Below are positions 12,350 to 23,537 of a stretch of 64,000 nucleotides of DNA, in pieces. Each line of letters opens with the position of its first letter. The first letter of the stretch is position 1. This DNA comes from Trichuris trichiura (Eukaryota; Nematoda; Enoplea; Trichinellida; Trichuridae): the NCBI GenBank assembly GCA_037903355.1, contig JBAJFE010000011.1, positions 2,179,001-2,243,000 of the forward strand, given 5' to 3'. A program made the translations under genes and the position numbers. The notes beneath the pieces were generated by a model. The model did not search any database and was not told where the DNA came from. It was given only the letters and a program-made list of their open reading frames with translations.

Positions 12350-15075
12350 GTTGACAGTGCATCAGCCTACGGAAAACTAACCAACGTATGCGTCTTCCCG
12401 TTTCATTAACGTTAATCTATCATTTAACCTGTCAGGTCGCGAGTTACTTACGAGATTGTGTAATTGACCCAACTGACTCTGCGACACGCAGCTTATGTAA
12501 CAACTGTGCTTCAGCTTGTCGTCTAGGCTGAATTTTTTTCCTGCTCTTCATGTGGAACTGTTTCTTAGCATTAACAACAACCGGCTTCCGCAATTAAATT
12601 TTTAAAAAATGAACACGTAACGACTAGTAATTGTTGTGCTTTATTTTTGACTGAAAACGGTTTATAAAACAAAACTGTAATCCGTAGCTTAAGCGCTAAG
12701 ACAATTCGTCCGTCCGGCCAGTTCGGAAAGCTGCGGATTGGAGTAATTGTTTTCGAAACTTGTATTCGTTCAACGTCAGTTATATCTGTGGCTTTTTCCT
12801 GATTATGATGATTCAGGCAAGGTCCAGAATCAGTGTTGGAAAATAACGTTCACGCTATTTGACAAACGAGGAAGAAGCTGTGGATATAAATGAAGAAGAA
12901 AAAACAACTATTTCAGCATTCGAAATCCCATATATTCCCGTCGTCAATGTTTTGTCTGTACTTGTACTGTTCCAGAACAAGACTATATATTTAAATTTTG
13001 CTTTGTTATGGTCGAATGCCGATTTTCCGCTGTAACTATGAATGAGCTGTCAATTGAGTGAATGTGTCGTGTAAAACGGCAGAGGTTAAATTTACCCTGA
13101 TAATGTCTCAGAAAAAATTACTTCCTTTTTTTAGACTAATATGCGGGCGCTTCAAACGGAACTCCGGCGCTTGTCAGTGAATACTACATGATATCAACAG
13201 GTAACCATACGCTTTCTTAATTCTGTGCAGATGCGCTTTGGTAAGAGATAACAATAATATGTTCCAATGCACTAGTTTCAAAATGTCGGTCACCTTGTAG
13301 TTTTCCAGTTTCTACATGATCCAAAACAACCTACAGAACATTCAGACAGTGAATATGCACTTTGCAAGTTAAAACTTGTTTTATTATTAGTCTACACGCT
13401 AATTATTCTAATGGGCTAAACGTCCGGGTTGACTATTCGCTTTTCATGCGTATAATCCATGTCTATTTGTTTGTATCAGTATAACCGTTTTTGGTACACA
13501 GTACATCTTTCTAGTCATGTAAATATTGACAGGCTTTAAGTGATGACCAGAAGCATTTCTAAAATGAAACACTGAAACGATGATACGCTATTTGTAAGCC
13601 AAATGTTTGGAATCAGCACTATTTTTTACACCTGTCAGAGTTCCCTATTTGTTTGATTGTTGGTTTGTTTTCTTATTTTCATTTTCTTTTAGCTTCTTCT
13701 ATAATGTTTAAAAAGAAAAAGGAAAATATGAAAAAACAATGAAGTACAAAACCTTAAACAAGTAAAACTTGAAAAGTAGCTGCTGCGGCTTCCATCTTAC
13801 GTTGCTGAATACGGTAGCTTATTGCTTCCATATGGTTTGGGTTTTTCATTCATTGTTTTTTATTAATAAAAAACCAAACTGTTTACTACGTCGCGAAAGC
13901 GTACTCGTTCAGTACAAGTGATGTAATGTCAAAGCAATAATTTCATCGCGTTATTTTCTTTTAGACGGAAAAGTTTACTTAAATAACAAACGGAGGTTCC
14001 TGATCGAACGTGACTCGCCGTCAGCATGTAAAGATTGACTGACTTTGAGCTTAGGGAAAGTAATGCTAGTCAGTATTCTATTATAGGAAAAGTTTAAAGC
14101 AGGCTACGTAGGGAATATTAGGGGGCCGCCGAAGAGTCAACAAGTCTGGTGCATTCCTACTAGTCGCAGTTTCATTTGTACTACAATAAGTAAACACCTC
14201 AATCATCTTTCATTGGAATCTAGTTTCCAACAACGCGTACCCCTTCGTCAACAGTGACCCTTTACTATAATTTGTTTTTTTTATCAATTGGAAGCCGTCA
14301 GTAATTTAGAAGCAAATCTGGAGTTTATCCATGTAGCAGCGTTTTTAAATACTGCCCTCTATCTCTCTGTTACGGTCATAAATTGGCTGATGCCGAATAT
14401 GATAGGGCATTTTTTACTTTTTCTAAAAATAAGTTGCCTTCGCGGAATAAGAATGTGAAAATGAACTTCTTAATGATGTAGGCACACTAAGAAGCCGTTT
14501 TAATGAAGACGTGTTACGTTTTTAGAAGACAGTGTTGATTAAACTGGTCTTAACGTCCGTCAGTGATGGCATTAGAGGTCAACGGAGTTTCTACGGAATA
14601 CTATTATTATGCATGAATAAGATATTAATGTTAATATGTGAAGCGGCTAACTGATGTTCAGAAGTGTTTATTCGGTATTGATGAAAATTGAGGAATAAAA
14701 ACTTTGGAAAAAAATTTTTCGTCATACACACAAATGAAAGGGATGCGTCATTTTTAGTATCGCGCATCCCATAGAAGGTTGCTCTAGGCGTGCAATGCGC
14801 CTAACGCATACTTTGCTTTTCGATTAATTATGCAATGAATTCATGGAGTGAGCAGTGTTACTCTTCAAGACGCGATGTACAGGTGCACTTAATTGGGTGG
14901 TTTGAAGGAAGACAAACTTTACAAGAATTGGCTGACGAGTAAGGAGTAGTTCCATACACATATTTGGTAATTAGTAAGAGCAGCTGAGCAAAGCTCAGTT
15001 CGCGCTTGGCATTTCACTCGCGAGTTGAATAAGTCTTAATAGATTAGACACAGAGGAAACGTGTAAGCGACGTGA
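12350..15075. other. Intergenic, no gene seen
   Basis: About 2.7 kb of AT-rich DNA upstream of the UGT start. No long frame with plausible splice sites, RNA gene or repeat was recognised. It should contain the UGT promoter, but no specific element can be named. Confidence 0.5.
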
Positions 15076-16786
15076 ATGTCTCGTCCAACAATGACAAATG
15101 AGTTTTACCCTTCAAGCCGTTCAGTTTTCCTTATACTCTTTTTATTCTTCAGTTCAAAAGGTGAGGACGTCTGGATGTCAGTGTTGAATGAATCTTTTGC
15201 TAAGTCAGACAGCTTATATGAAATCGCTTCATTGAGAATGGTCAGAATTGCTTTTTTGCTAACGTCATCTGATTCTAGTCAACGTTGCAAGTGGGCATTA
15301 TGGTGGACATCAGAGTGGACTCGACCAGGGTAATCTTGGACACAACAAGAGCTAACAAAAGTATTAGGCAGCTTTGGTTTAGGTTTTGGAATGACGAATG
15401 ACTGCTGCTTTTTGAAAAACTGGCTATTTTTCCCTGCAGACGGGCCAATAGGCAAGCTCAATATATGAGTAACTAATGGAGCGTTTTGCCTTATAAGCGT
15501 GCGTTCTAGATCCGTCTCAATCGTTTTCAAGTTTTGCAGACGCGTTGTGTCGCGCAAGATGTGCAGAAATGCTGAAACAAAGCTATATGCGGGAAGAGTT
15601 GAAGGGTGATTATGCAACTAGCGCTATAAATGACGTTAGTTTTTCCGGGAACAAAGGATGCAAAGAACATTCAGACTGCAATGGTCAGCAGGTGTGCTTT
15701 GATGGGGCTTGCAAGACCGCCTATCCAACCAAAGAACGATGCTCAAAAGGTGATCAGTGTTGCAGCGCGTGTGCCTGTCGTTATGGCAGATGCTGGAAGC
15801 CTCTGCAATCAAAAAGTATGCTTTACTATTAGAAAGCATCTATCCATTTAGTCGTTGCTTTAAAGTTACTGTTATATTTGAAATCAAAAGCACTTTGTGT
15901 GCGAAAAGAAGAGTAACCTGTTGATTTTAAAGCCTGAGTTTTGGAATGGCGGAATGTTTCATATTTCTGTCTCACTTTTTCCTCATCTAATACGTAATGC
16001 TATTTTCTAAATGTCCGGCTAACATTTTAAAATGCTCAATGCCTTTCAGACTTGCTGACGGATGCCGTTTTCATTGGCGGAAAGAAGAAAAAAATCGTTG
16101 ATATGAAACAAGTGGAATCGTCGTTTGGCGCGAAAGGAAAAGATTCCTTGCATATAGGTTTCGGTCAACATAGGGAAAGCCATGGGAACGAAAAGTTCGT
16201 TTCTTCGCATAGTGTTGGTCATGCTATCAGAGGTAATAGTATGCTTGTGCAGCAATCTTCCAACAATGGTAGCGGGAAGTTTTCCGCAACTCAGAAAAAG
16301 TATAATCTTTCATCAAGCGCCAATTCACAACTCACGTCGAAAGAAGTACACAAAAGAAAAATATCATTTGATGGTAGTAAGGCAATATTTGGCAACCTGT
16401 CATCTAGCAGTCATTTTGAAGCTGGAGCGTATAATACTCACAGAGATGGTTCCATAAGTCAAACTTTTTATACAGTTGAAATGTCAACAAAATTGAGCCG
16501 TTTGAACGAAGCTCAAATGCTAGTCAGAATGCTTCAAAACAGTTTGGAAGGTTTAATGCTGTCCAATGCTAGCCTAACGACAGGCGGATTGGCATGTCAC
16601 GAGTCATCCTGCATTTGCGACGGCTTTACTTGCTTGCAGAAAATTTCGCGTTTGCTGGATGAGCAACATTCAACGTTAGGTCTTCTGCCACCTGCTAGGC
16701 AGAGCAGTAATAAACCTTCGGGTGATGGTCAGCTGGACAGGCTCTCCTTAAACCTTCATATGGACACCGCTTCTAGCAAAGGCTAA
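15076..16786 (+). CDS. Secreted Cys-rich protein with Ser-rich tail, unknown function
   Basis: Not recognised as a named gene. Exons 15076-15160, 15279-15329, 15540-15815 and 16050-16786 all join in phase 1 and give 382 aa. Residues 1-28 look like a signal peptide with a hydrophobic run (VFLILFLFF). Exon 2 adds a short Gly/His-rich piece (SGHYGGHQSG). Exon 3 holds a compact Cys-rich module: CRARC, then GCKEHSDC, VCFDGAC, ERCSKGDQCCSACAC and GRCW. Its spacing recalls EB or anosmin/WAP-type extracellular modules, an inference from Cys spacing alone. Exon 4 (245 aa) is Ser/Asn/His-rich and ends with a small Cys group (ACHESSCICDGFTC) and a predicted helix. The splice chain is supported by consistent phase and good acceptors (gttttgcag, gcctttcag). 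The very short exon 2 and the first ATG are the least certain parts. Confidence 0.6.
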
Positions 16787-17553
16787 CATTGAAGCTGCGA
16801 GTTAGGTAGAGTAGAAGTGCTTTTTCACTTTCAGATGACGGCATAGTATTTTGCACTTTCTTTCATCGTTTAATGAAATGGTTCAACTCTATTTTGTTTT
16901 GCATGCAAAGACTATCTTAGGACGACAATGCAATAACTCGCCATAAGGGACCTCTCCTATTGTTTGCCTGAGAAGTTGCCACTATCTTCTGATTCAGTGT
17001 GCGCTTTTATCTTCCTGTGAAGGCGGGCGAACATTGCGAACGCTCCTTTTCCTAATCGTGACATAAGATAAAAGCATAAACTGGTGTGAGTGATATCAGT
17101 AGAAGCCAGGCTGCGCTTTGGCGTAGCCGTATTTTCAGACGATGGCGCGCAGGTAATAGGAAAAGCCGCAATGGCCTAAGACGTGCTGGTTTGTCGGTGA
17201 TGTGTGCAAAGCTGGTCCGCTTTGGAATTGTTAACAGCCGTTGTTACCGCTTAAGCTTCATTCAAGGACGCATCGTTCTGTGAATATATGACTTTTGCTT
17301 GTTTTATATTTATTTTTGTCGAGTAGAGGTTTTTTAAAGTGAAATAGAATGCGGCTTACCAATTGCAGACTTGCAAATTTTATTAGTGGCTACGTAAACT
17401 GTGTTATCTTAGATTGTTTGATTCTCGATTGTCGAGTGCTTGATTGATTCCACTGACGGATGTGACCAGTAATGCATGAGTTGTTTGAAAGATAGTGCTA
17501 ACTACTTAGCGACGTGTTTAACAGGCCCATTTGAACAACGACATTTCATCTTT
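16787..17553. other. Intergenic, no gene seen
   Basis: Between the Cys-rich gene and the small gene that follows. Short frames exist here but none has convincing splice sites or family resemblance. Confidence 0.45.
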
Positions 17554-18159
17554 ATGGCAAACACACGAAGAGGTGAGTGGAAGAACGTTTGTTTTTCTTA
17601 GCCCTGACGTGCTGCTCAAATAAGTTTTGGTAATTTTCTGGATAAGTCAGGTTCAAAATGAGTAATTTTGGGAATAATATTGTTCTTTTAAAAACTATTT
17701 GCGCTACATCTTTACTGTAATGAGATAATGCAAAACATCTTTAGCTTACTCTTCCTGTTGGATCATAGGTGCTTCTGACAAAATGAGTGAATTTCTTTAC
17801 ACATCATTGCAACTTGTGCGACCGGGTACGTGGTCCCGTTCCATTAAACGCCAAGTGAGTACTGTAGGTCAAAGTAAAGTCAAGTTATGTTAGTCGAAGT
17901 GACCGCGTGCAGCATTAAAAAAAAGTCATTGCTTGTTTCAGCTTTACGTTTAGACTGTTGATAGTGTCTGCGATCTAATTTTACAAAAGTGGTTGCAGTT
18001 TTACATACGGTATTTACGGGCGCTGCTTTTTCTATAGCTCAAACTAAACCACTGGAAACCATGTGGGCTATCTTCCTCTATTTGCCCGAAAAGAGTAAAG
18101 GAATGCAGTATCTTGACAATAGTCAGGTTCATTCTGCTCGTATTCTTACGGTAAGATAA
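17554..18159 (+). CDS. Small predicted protein with one membrane-like segment
   Basis: Not recognised. Exons 17554-17572, 17769-17825 and 17999-18159 join in frame (phase 1, phase 1) to 78 aa. Exon 1 encodes only MANTRR and ends at a strong donor (gaagaggtgagt). Exon 2 contains a second in-frame ATG (MSEFLYTSLQLVRP) that could be the real start. Exon 3 runs through a hydrophobic stretch (VFTGAAFSIA, then MWAIFLYL) and ends ILTVR plus stop. The last codons are also a donor-like site (ACG/gtaaga at 18151), so the protein may continue in a further exon that I could not find. The small size and single hydrophobic stretch would suit a mitochondrial or ER membrane subunit, but that is a guess. Confidence 0.45.
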
Positions 18160-18262
18160 ACAACACCGATTATGCAGTTATTCGTCTCATTCCCACTTTG
18201 CGACTTTGCCGATCATCCTATTCTAAATGTAACTTCTTGGTACGGGACTATGGTTCTTCATG

Positions 18263-18372
18263 TTAAACTGTTTGTTATACGGAATGTATGTCCCGTTGAA
18301 AAACTCTTAATTCTCTCTAGAGAATCAAAAGTTTATCAACCGGACATACATTCCGTATAACAAACAGTTTAA
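18263..18372. mobile_element. Hairpin (foldback) element, about 110 bp
   Basis: Two arms of about 53 bases (18263-18316 and 18320-18372) are reverse complements with few mismatches. Both arms contain ttaaactgtttgttatacgg, followed by gaatgtatgtcc. The centre is ctctctagagaa. A 13-base direct repeat, atcatcctattct, lies at 18212-18224 and 18372-18384, so the inserted unit may begin left of the hairpin, near 18225. No coding capacity. A MITE or foldback element is the likely reading. Confidence 0.7.
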
Positions 18373-18384
18373 TCATCCTATTCT

Positions 18385-19927
18385 GTTCTTACTTAAGCTT
18401 AAATTTAAACATAAGAGTTACAGTCCGGCTTATTGTCGTGTGTAGTTGTGCAGTGCTGTGAGATATGTATATATATATAACCTGCGTGTTATGTACAGTG
18501 CTTCGTGCTAGTATCTTTTAATAAACTGTTTACGAGTATAACGAACTTGATTATTGTCAAGATACCGTACAGTTTACGGGTAGTTAGAAGAAGAGAGCTT
18601 AGCTACCTTGTGCTGCGTTATTCGTAGACAGGTAGCTAATTCTGACGGATGATGCTTTTGGAACGATTCCTTTGCCTCTCTGGCGCATTTCACTTTGTGT
18701 TGTTAAACATGAAAAGGTGTGGTTACGAACGCCTCTTTTGTCACGTCAAAACTAATGGGAAATCGATACTTCTTGTCAGCAAAACTATTCCAAATCCTTC
18801 TAAGGCTTGTATAGCATATACAATTTGTATTAGGTCGAAAGGTTTCAGACTTTACAGTAGGACAACTGAATGCAGGTGAAACTACAAGAAATTCGATTTC
18901 CTGTTGGTCATAGTTTTCGGTTGGTCGCGATAAGTATACGTCACCTAAGAGTAAATCAACGGCAAGTCTTTGCGTAGCCAGCAGAATATTGTGACCAAGA
19001 AAAGCCATTTTGTAAGGGTCCAGTTGAAGTAAACAGGAGAAAACAAGCATGTGATTAATTGTATTCGTGTGACCGAAGTCTTTTCGACTTAAGCCTAAGT
19101 GACATATACGTTATGACCGACAGGGTCTGTAACTAACAGGAAATTAAATTTTTTTCATCGTTTCACCTGCATTTCATCTGCCGTACTGTATATTCCAGGG
19201 CGCATCATGACGGAACTTAAAGTGTCTCATAACTCTGGTTGAAGGAGAATGAATTATAAGCTATTGGTGCATGCGTGCTTCGCTTCAAAAAGCTCAAATG
19301 AAAAGTACTCAGAAGTTGCAATTATTTTCACCTTTTAGGGATTCTCACTCCCTGAGTTCAGCAGGTTTTTTTAGAATGGACAGCAACATTATTGCATTTA
19401 TTCTACATTTACCGTAGGCGTCAGTGAATGCAAGAAGAAAGTTTGTTCAGGTTGCAACGGCTGCAAAGCTTGCACACCATTTGTTCCTACTGTAGCTCTA
19501 TTGTTCCGGCCGAATTAAATAAATAGCATTTCAATGTTTGCCATAGAAGATATATCGATACGTTTCAGCAACAATAAAGATTACTAGTTATCAGAAGAAT
19601 AATAGATAACTTGACAAACGGACTTTTTTCATAAAATAAATAAAAAGTAATAAACAACATTTAATGGAATTGGTGAGTTTGCGTCATTTAAATTGTGACA
19701 GCCGTAGTTACGCGTTACAGTACGTCTCAGGAGTGTTATTGCGGAAATGAATACGAACTAACGAGTTAGGAATACAATTCGGGTCAAAGAAATATAACGA
19801 AACAGCGAGCAACCGCGATTTCCAATTATGGATAAACTTATCAGCAACGCCTCTCTGCGTAGTAACCTTTATCTACAGGCGAAGCTGAACATGAAGTCTA
19901 GTTTAATAACGTAAACAAAAGGCAAAT
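18385..19927. other. Intergenic, mostly featureless
   Basis: Contains a short (ta)n tract near 18468-18480 and an inverted copy (18527-18567) of part of the exon at 18100-18145, sharing the 14-mer gtatcttgacaata in opposite orientation. No gene could be supported. Confidence 0.4.
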
Positions 19928-22399
19928 TCAATGAGGCATAAACGCGCTGGAAACAACTTGTTCTAATGATACAGGTAACCACTGGTCGAACGATTGCTGC
20001 ATAAAGATAACATTACGATCAATGTATATGAACCGCTGCCCGAAACGGTATACTGGTTTTCCTTCTCGATATCTATTTGGCACAGGCAAGAAAACGATTC
20101 CAAGTTCGGCAGCTCTACGTTCAACAATGTCCTTAAAGCTGGACGGCATCGCAACACCTATGGGGTGATGGAAAAAGAAAACGATTAATGTGGCGGTTGG
20201 CATATATTCGGCTGGATGTTCAACAATGTCCTTAAAGCTGGACGGCATCGCAACGCCTTGATGGGGTGATGGAAAAAGGTTGTTGACATAATGTGGCGGT
20301 TGCATATATTCGGCTGGATGCCTTGGAGGACGAATAGCCATTGGAATGAAGTTATCTCTTTTTAGTTGGCCGGACAACGCGCTGTTCATTAAATTGAGCC
20401 CGAACGTAAACTGGTCGCGTATGGAGGAGAAGGAGAGCAGATCTTCATTGAACAACGATTTCCACCCAGTATACCAGTTGGATATTTCGCTGAGATTCGG
20501 CTGGGGACACGTCAGCCACATATGTAACGCCTGATGCCATTTTGGAAAAAAGTGACGCACCAACGCGCTGGCAATTGTCGATGGATGAATCATGTCCATC
20601 CATTCCATTACATTGTACCACGCGTCCAACTGTTGATTAGCCGGATTTATCACCATTCCTTGCAAACAGAGCTCAAGCTTTGGTAGCACGTGCTGATTAA
20701 GAAATGAGCTCATGCTGCCGGCAGTAAATACATCTTTCCAAGGTTTGAGCATCCACTTAGCTGATCGATCGCCCGGATTCCAGCGTTGCATAGCGCGTCC
20801 AAGTTTGTACCGAATACTCGGATAGGTCGGTTTAAGACGATCACCTATCAGAGATAGCCAAGGATGAATCCACGAATGGACCGGTTGGGTGTCCGTCACT
20901 GGATCCCAATGTTCCGTTTCCTTTTCAATTTTAGGAACGATAAATTGATCAATCAGGTTTTCCATAATCCAAGATGGAATTGCCGCTTTCCACAGCTCCA
21001 ACAGTACAAGCAGAGGCTCCGGTTCGCGAACATTCCATCTTTGTACAGCCTTGCGCATTGAAGGCATCCACGTCATCCAAACGACTTGATGGTACGTGTC
21101 AAGATCGGCTATCCGAGAACTCCCATTCCAATTGGAACTCTCTTCCAACAATGTCCTCCAGTCGATCATTAGGTCAACACCGTAATCGGGATTCTCCAAA
21201 GCGTCCCAATTCAAAAAATATGCTTTCAATAGTGGTAGTACGTGGCTTAAAGCAATAATTGATAACCCGTACAGCTTAAACTCATCGCTAAATTCGTTCT
21301 GCAACCGATTAATCATAACTTTGCAGTCGGAAATGGATACTGTCTCGGACGCACATTTCGAGCTGAAATTTTCCAAGAAATCATCCAGCAACTTCAAACG
21401 TTTTAACTGGACTTCATCCGCGCCAATAGATTCGCTTAGCATATTTTGCTCGTAGCGAAGCGACCATGACTGGTCTTGAACAGTTTTCAACTGTTTCTCC
21501 GACCTAATGATAGCTTCCTCGGTCATATCCAGAATTAGCGAAATGTTATGGACGAGTTCTGGTACATTAAAAACTTGCTCGTTCTCTGCAGCCTTCGTTT
21601 CTTCTTCTCGAGCACTCTTAGTTTTCACCGCGAATTCTTCGTAACTTTCATAAACTTTCTGCTGTGCTCCGGTCATATCTATAATTTTGCTAGAAACAGC
21701 TGTTCCCATAAAATGCTTTTTGAGCACGCCGCCTTCTTGTACAACTTCATCCCAAGTTTTGTATACCGTTTTTTGCTTTTTCTCAGAGTTCGAATCGCGT
21801 CTCCAACTTGCTACCTGTCGCTTGGTGACAGCTCGTTTCGCGGTGCTTTCGCGATCGTCGAGTGAGGTTGAATTTTCGCTGTCGGCCTTTTCGGGACCAT
21901 AAAGGCCAATTGCACCACGGCCGGGACGCATAACAGGAGCTAGTGGCTTAGCAATGCCTTGACCACTCTTGCCCAAACCTTGGCCAGCACGATAGCCCAT
22001 TTTTTCCAACAGCTTTGCACCAATACCTTTTGTATGCTTTTCCCATGTTCCGATCTTCTCCTCTTGAACTGTTTGACGCAGACCGGCGAATCCATCAATC
22101 TTTGAAGATGAGAAATAGCGCTTTTTATTCGTTGTCACTCTAACGGAGTCTGGTGATTTTTCGCTGCTATCCTGAGCTTTTCCCTTCGAATCACTACTCA
22201 CGAAATGTACAGCCTGCGTATAGTCTTTCTGTTTGGATTTCTGTCTCTTTGTATCCTCATTGTCGCTGTCGGATTTTTCCTCATCCGCCCAAATGCCATA
22301 AATCTGCTGATGCTTTGAAATTCGCCGTCTTGCGTATGGATTTTGAGCAGCTTCCAAGTCACGCTCGTTGAAGTCAAACGGTTCGTATTGGTCGCCCAT
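19928..22399 (-). CDS. tfip11: Tuftelin-interacting protein 11 homologue (STIP), spliceosome disassembly G-patch factor
   Basis: Nuclear G-patch protein that activates the DEAH helicase DHX15/Prp43 to release the lariat intron after splicing. A single open frame of 823 aa without introns (human about 837). I place the start at 22399 (MGDQYEPFDFNERDLEAA), which aligns with the family's acidic N-terminal TIP domain; an in-frame ATG 45 bases upstream adds an unlike leader. Seen: YGIWADE motif (residues 34-40), SWEKHTKGIG-like lead-in and G-patch at about 123-169 (GIGAKLLEKMGYRAGQGLGK), VIDMTG-like motif, and a long Trp-rich GCFC region with VHSWIHPWL, WKDVFTAGSM and FFPKWH blocks. The C-terminus (VFLPVPNRYREGKPVYRFG) also matches the family. 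Odd: a tandem in-frame duplication of about 100 bases near the C-terminus (see separate entry). Confidence 0.97.
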   Translation of the reverse strand: MGDQYEPFDFNERDLEAAQNPYARRRISKHQQIYGIWADEEKSDSDNEDTKRQKSKQKDYTQAVHFVSSDSKGKAQDSSEKSPDSVRVTTNKKRYFSSSKIDGFAGLRQTVQEEKIGTWEKHTKGIGAKLLEKMGYRAGQGLGKSGQGIAKPLAPVMRPGRGAIGLYGPEKADSENSTSLDDRESTAKRAVTKRQVASWRRDSNSEKKQKTVYKTWDEVVQEGGVLKKHFMGTAVSSKIIDMTGAQQKVYESYEEFAVKTKSAREEETKAAENEQVFNVPELVHNISLILDMTEEAIIRSEKQLKTVQDQSWSLRYEQNMLSESIGADEVQLKRLKLLDDFLENFSSKCASETVSISDCKVMINRLQNEFSDEFKLYGLSIIALSHVLPLLKAYFLNWDALENPDYGVDLMIDWRTLLEESSNWNGSSRIADLDTYHQVVWMTWMPSMRKAVQRWNVREPEPLLVLLELWKAAIPSWIMENLIDQFIVPKIEKETEHWDPVTDTQPVHSWIHPWLSLIGDRLKPTYPSIRYKLGRAMQRWNPGDRSAKWMLKPWKDVFTAGSMSSFLNQHVLPKLELCLQGMVINPANQQLDAWYNVMEWMDMIHPSTIASALVRHFFPKWHQALHMWLTCPQPNLSEISNWYTGWKSLFNEDLLSFSSIRDQFTFGLNLMNSALSGQLKRDNFIPMAIRPPRHPAEYMQPPHYVNNLFPSPHQGVAMPSSFKDIVEHPAEYMPTATLIVFFFHHPIGVAMPSSFKDIVERRAAELGIVFLPVPNRYREGKPVYRFGQRFIYIDRNVIFMQQSFDQWLPVSLEQVVSSAFMPH
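20120..20320 (-). repeat. In-frame tandem duplication inside the TFIP11 gene
   Basis: Two adjacent copies, 20120-20218 (99 bp) and 20219-20320 (102 bp), each starting ttcaacaatgtccttaaagc on the + strand. On the coding strand both give HPAEYM, then a variable stretch, then GVAMPSSFKDIVE. Small indels differ between the copies, but the reading frame is kept through both. Confidence 0.93.
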
Positions 22400-22444
22400 G
22401 TTTGCTTCACCTACAAGGAGTGCATTTGTACCGGTGTAACGCAT

Positions 22445-23537
22445 TCACAAGCACTAACTTGCAACTCAGAAAGAAGCACTGAACTTGAAAAAGATAAACG
22501 AAAAGCTATCTGGCATTCAACGTTAGCGAATTTGTACTTGCACAAGAAAAACCCTACGAACAAAGAGAAAAGCAAGTTCTAGCACGCTGCAAAATATTAT
22601 GTTCCAGGACTAAATGGGTATATGTATAGACTATAAATAATCTATTTTGTAAAAGGAATACAACTCAGTTATCAACGTCAAAGTTAAAACTACAATTATA
22701 CTTAAAACCATGATGCATGCGGAGTGGCTTTTAAAAGTTACAAAATTAGTTAATGCTAACAAATTTTTTTAGGGTCATTTAGCCTGACTAGACGACAAAC
22801 ACGAATGCAGTTTCCAGACATTAAGGAAGCCGACTGTCGAGAAAAAAATTGACACGTAAGAGAAAAGGGGACTCCCTTTGCACCAATGCTAAGCATTTTT
22901 AAATACTCGCTGACATGAGAAATTTAAGCGAGTGAAGGTTAACCAAGCGAATCAATTCATATTTGCAGGTGCTGAAAAAACTGATCTTATTTATCACTTG
23001 AAATTAACGGCACAAAAAGCGAATAGTCAGTGCACGCCAAACATAGTTTAATTTAATACTTACTTTTAAACGATTAATTGGTCAGCCGTCAAAAATGTAT
23101 GCCGGAAAAGCTCGCTAGGACGGAATTAAATATGATACCGTAATTGGATTCAAAAAATGATATGCAGGTTAAGTCAAAAGTGTTTTCGAAGCATTGTAAT
23201 GTTTAGCGCAATTAAATTTTGGCACTGAACTCATAAGTTGTGCGCTAATTTTTGCTTCATCGGAAAAACTGATATTTTCTTGAAGCTGTTTCTCCTCTCG
23301 TTGATTACAGCAAATTTATATGGAATAGCAACATGCTTCAGATTACTTACCTTAAACTCATGCTATTTAATTTCACTCCGTCAGCTGTTGACGGCCAGCC
23401 TAGCCGTAAAACGCTGACATAAGCTCTGAAAGCGATTATTTATTCAATTACCTGCATATAATTACTACTGTATTCGTTACTGTACATTTCCCGTTAGTTT
23501 GTGCGTAGTATTTGTTTGAAAATATTTGTAGCGCAAG
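22445..23537. other. Divergent promoter region between TFIP11 and rpl-35
   Basis: About 1.1 kb of AT-rich DNA between two genes transcribed away from each other. It must hold both promoters. No specific element, repeat or further gene was recognised. Confidence 0.5.

Noticed and set aside
20120..20218. Second TFIP11 copy as an intron with acceptor tcaccccatag
   Set aside because: Splicing there shifts the frame away from the conserved C-terminus, whereas reading through keeps it.
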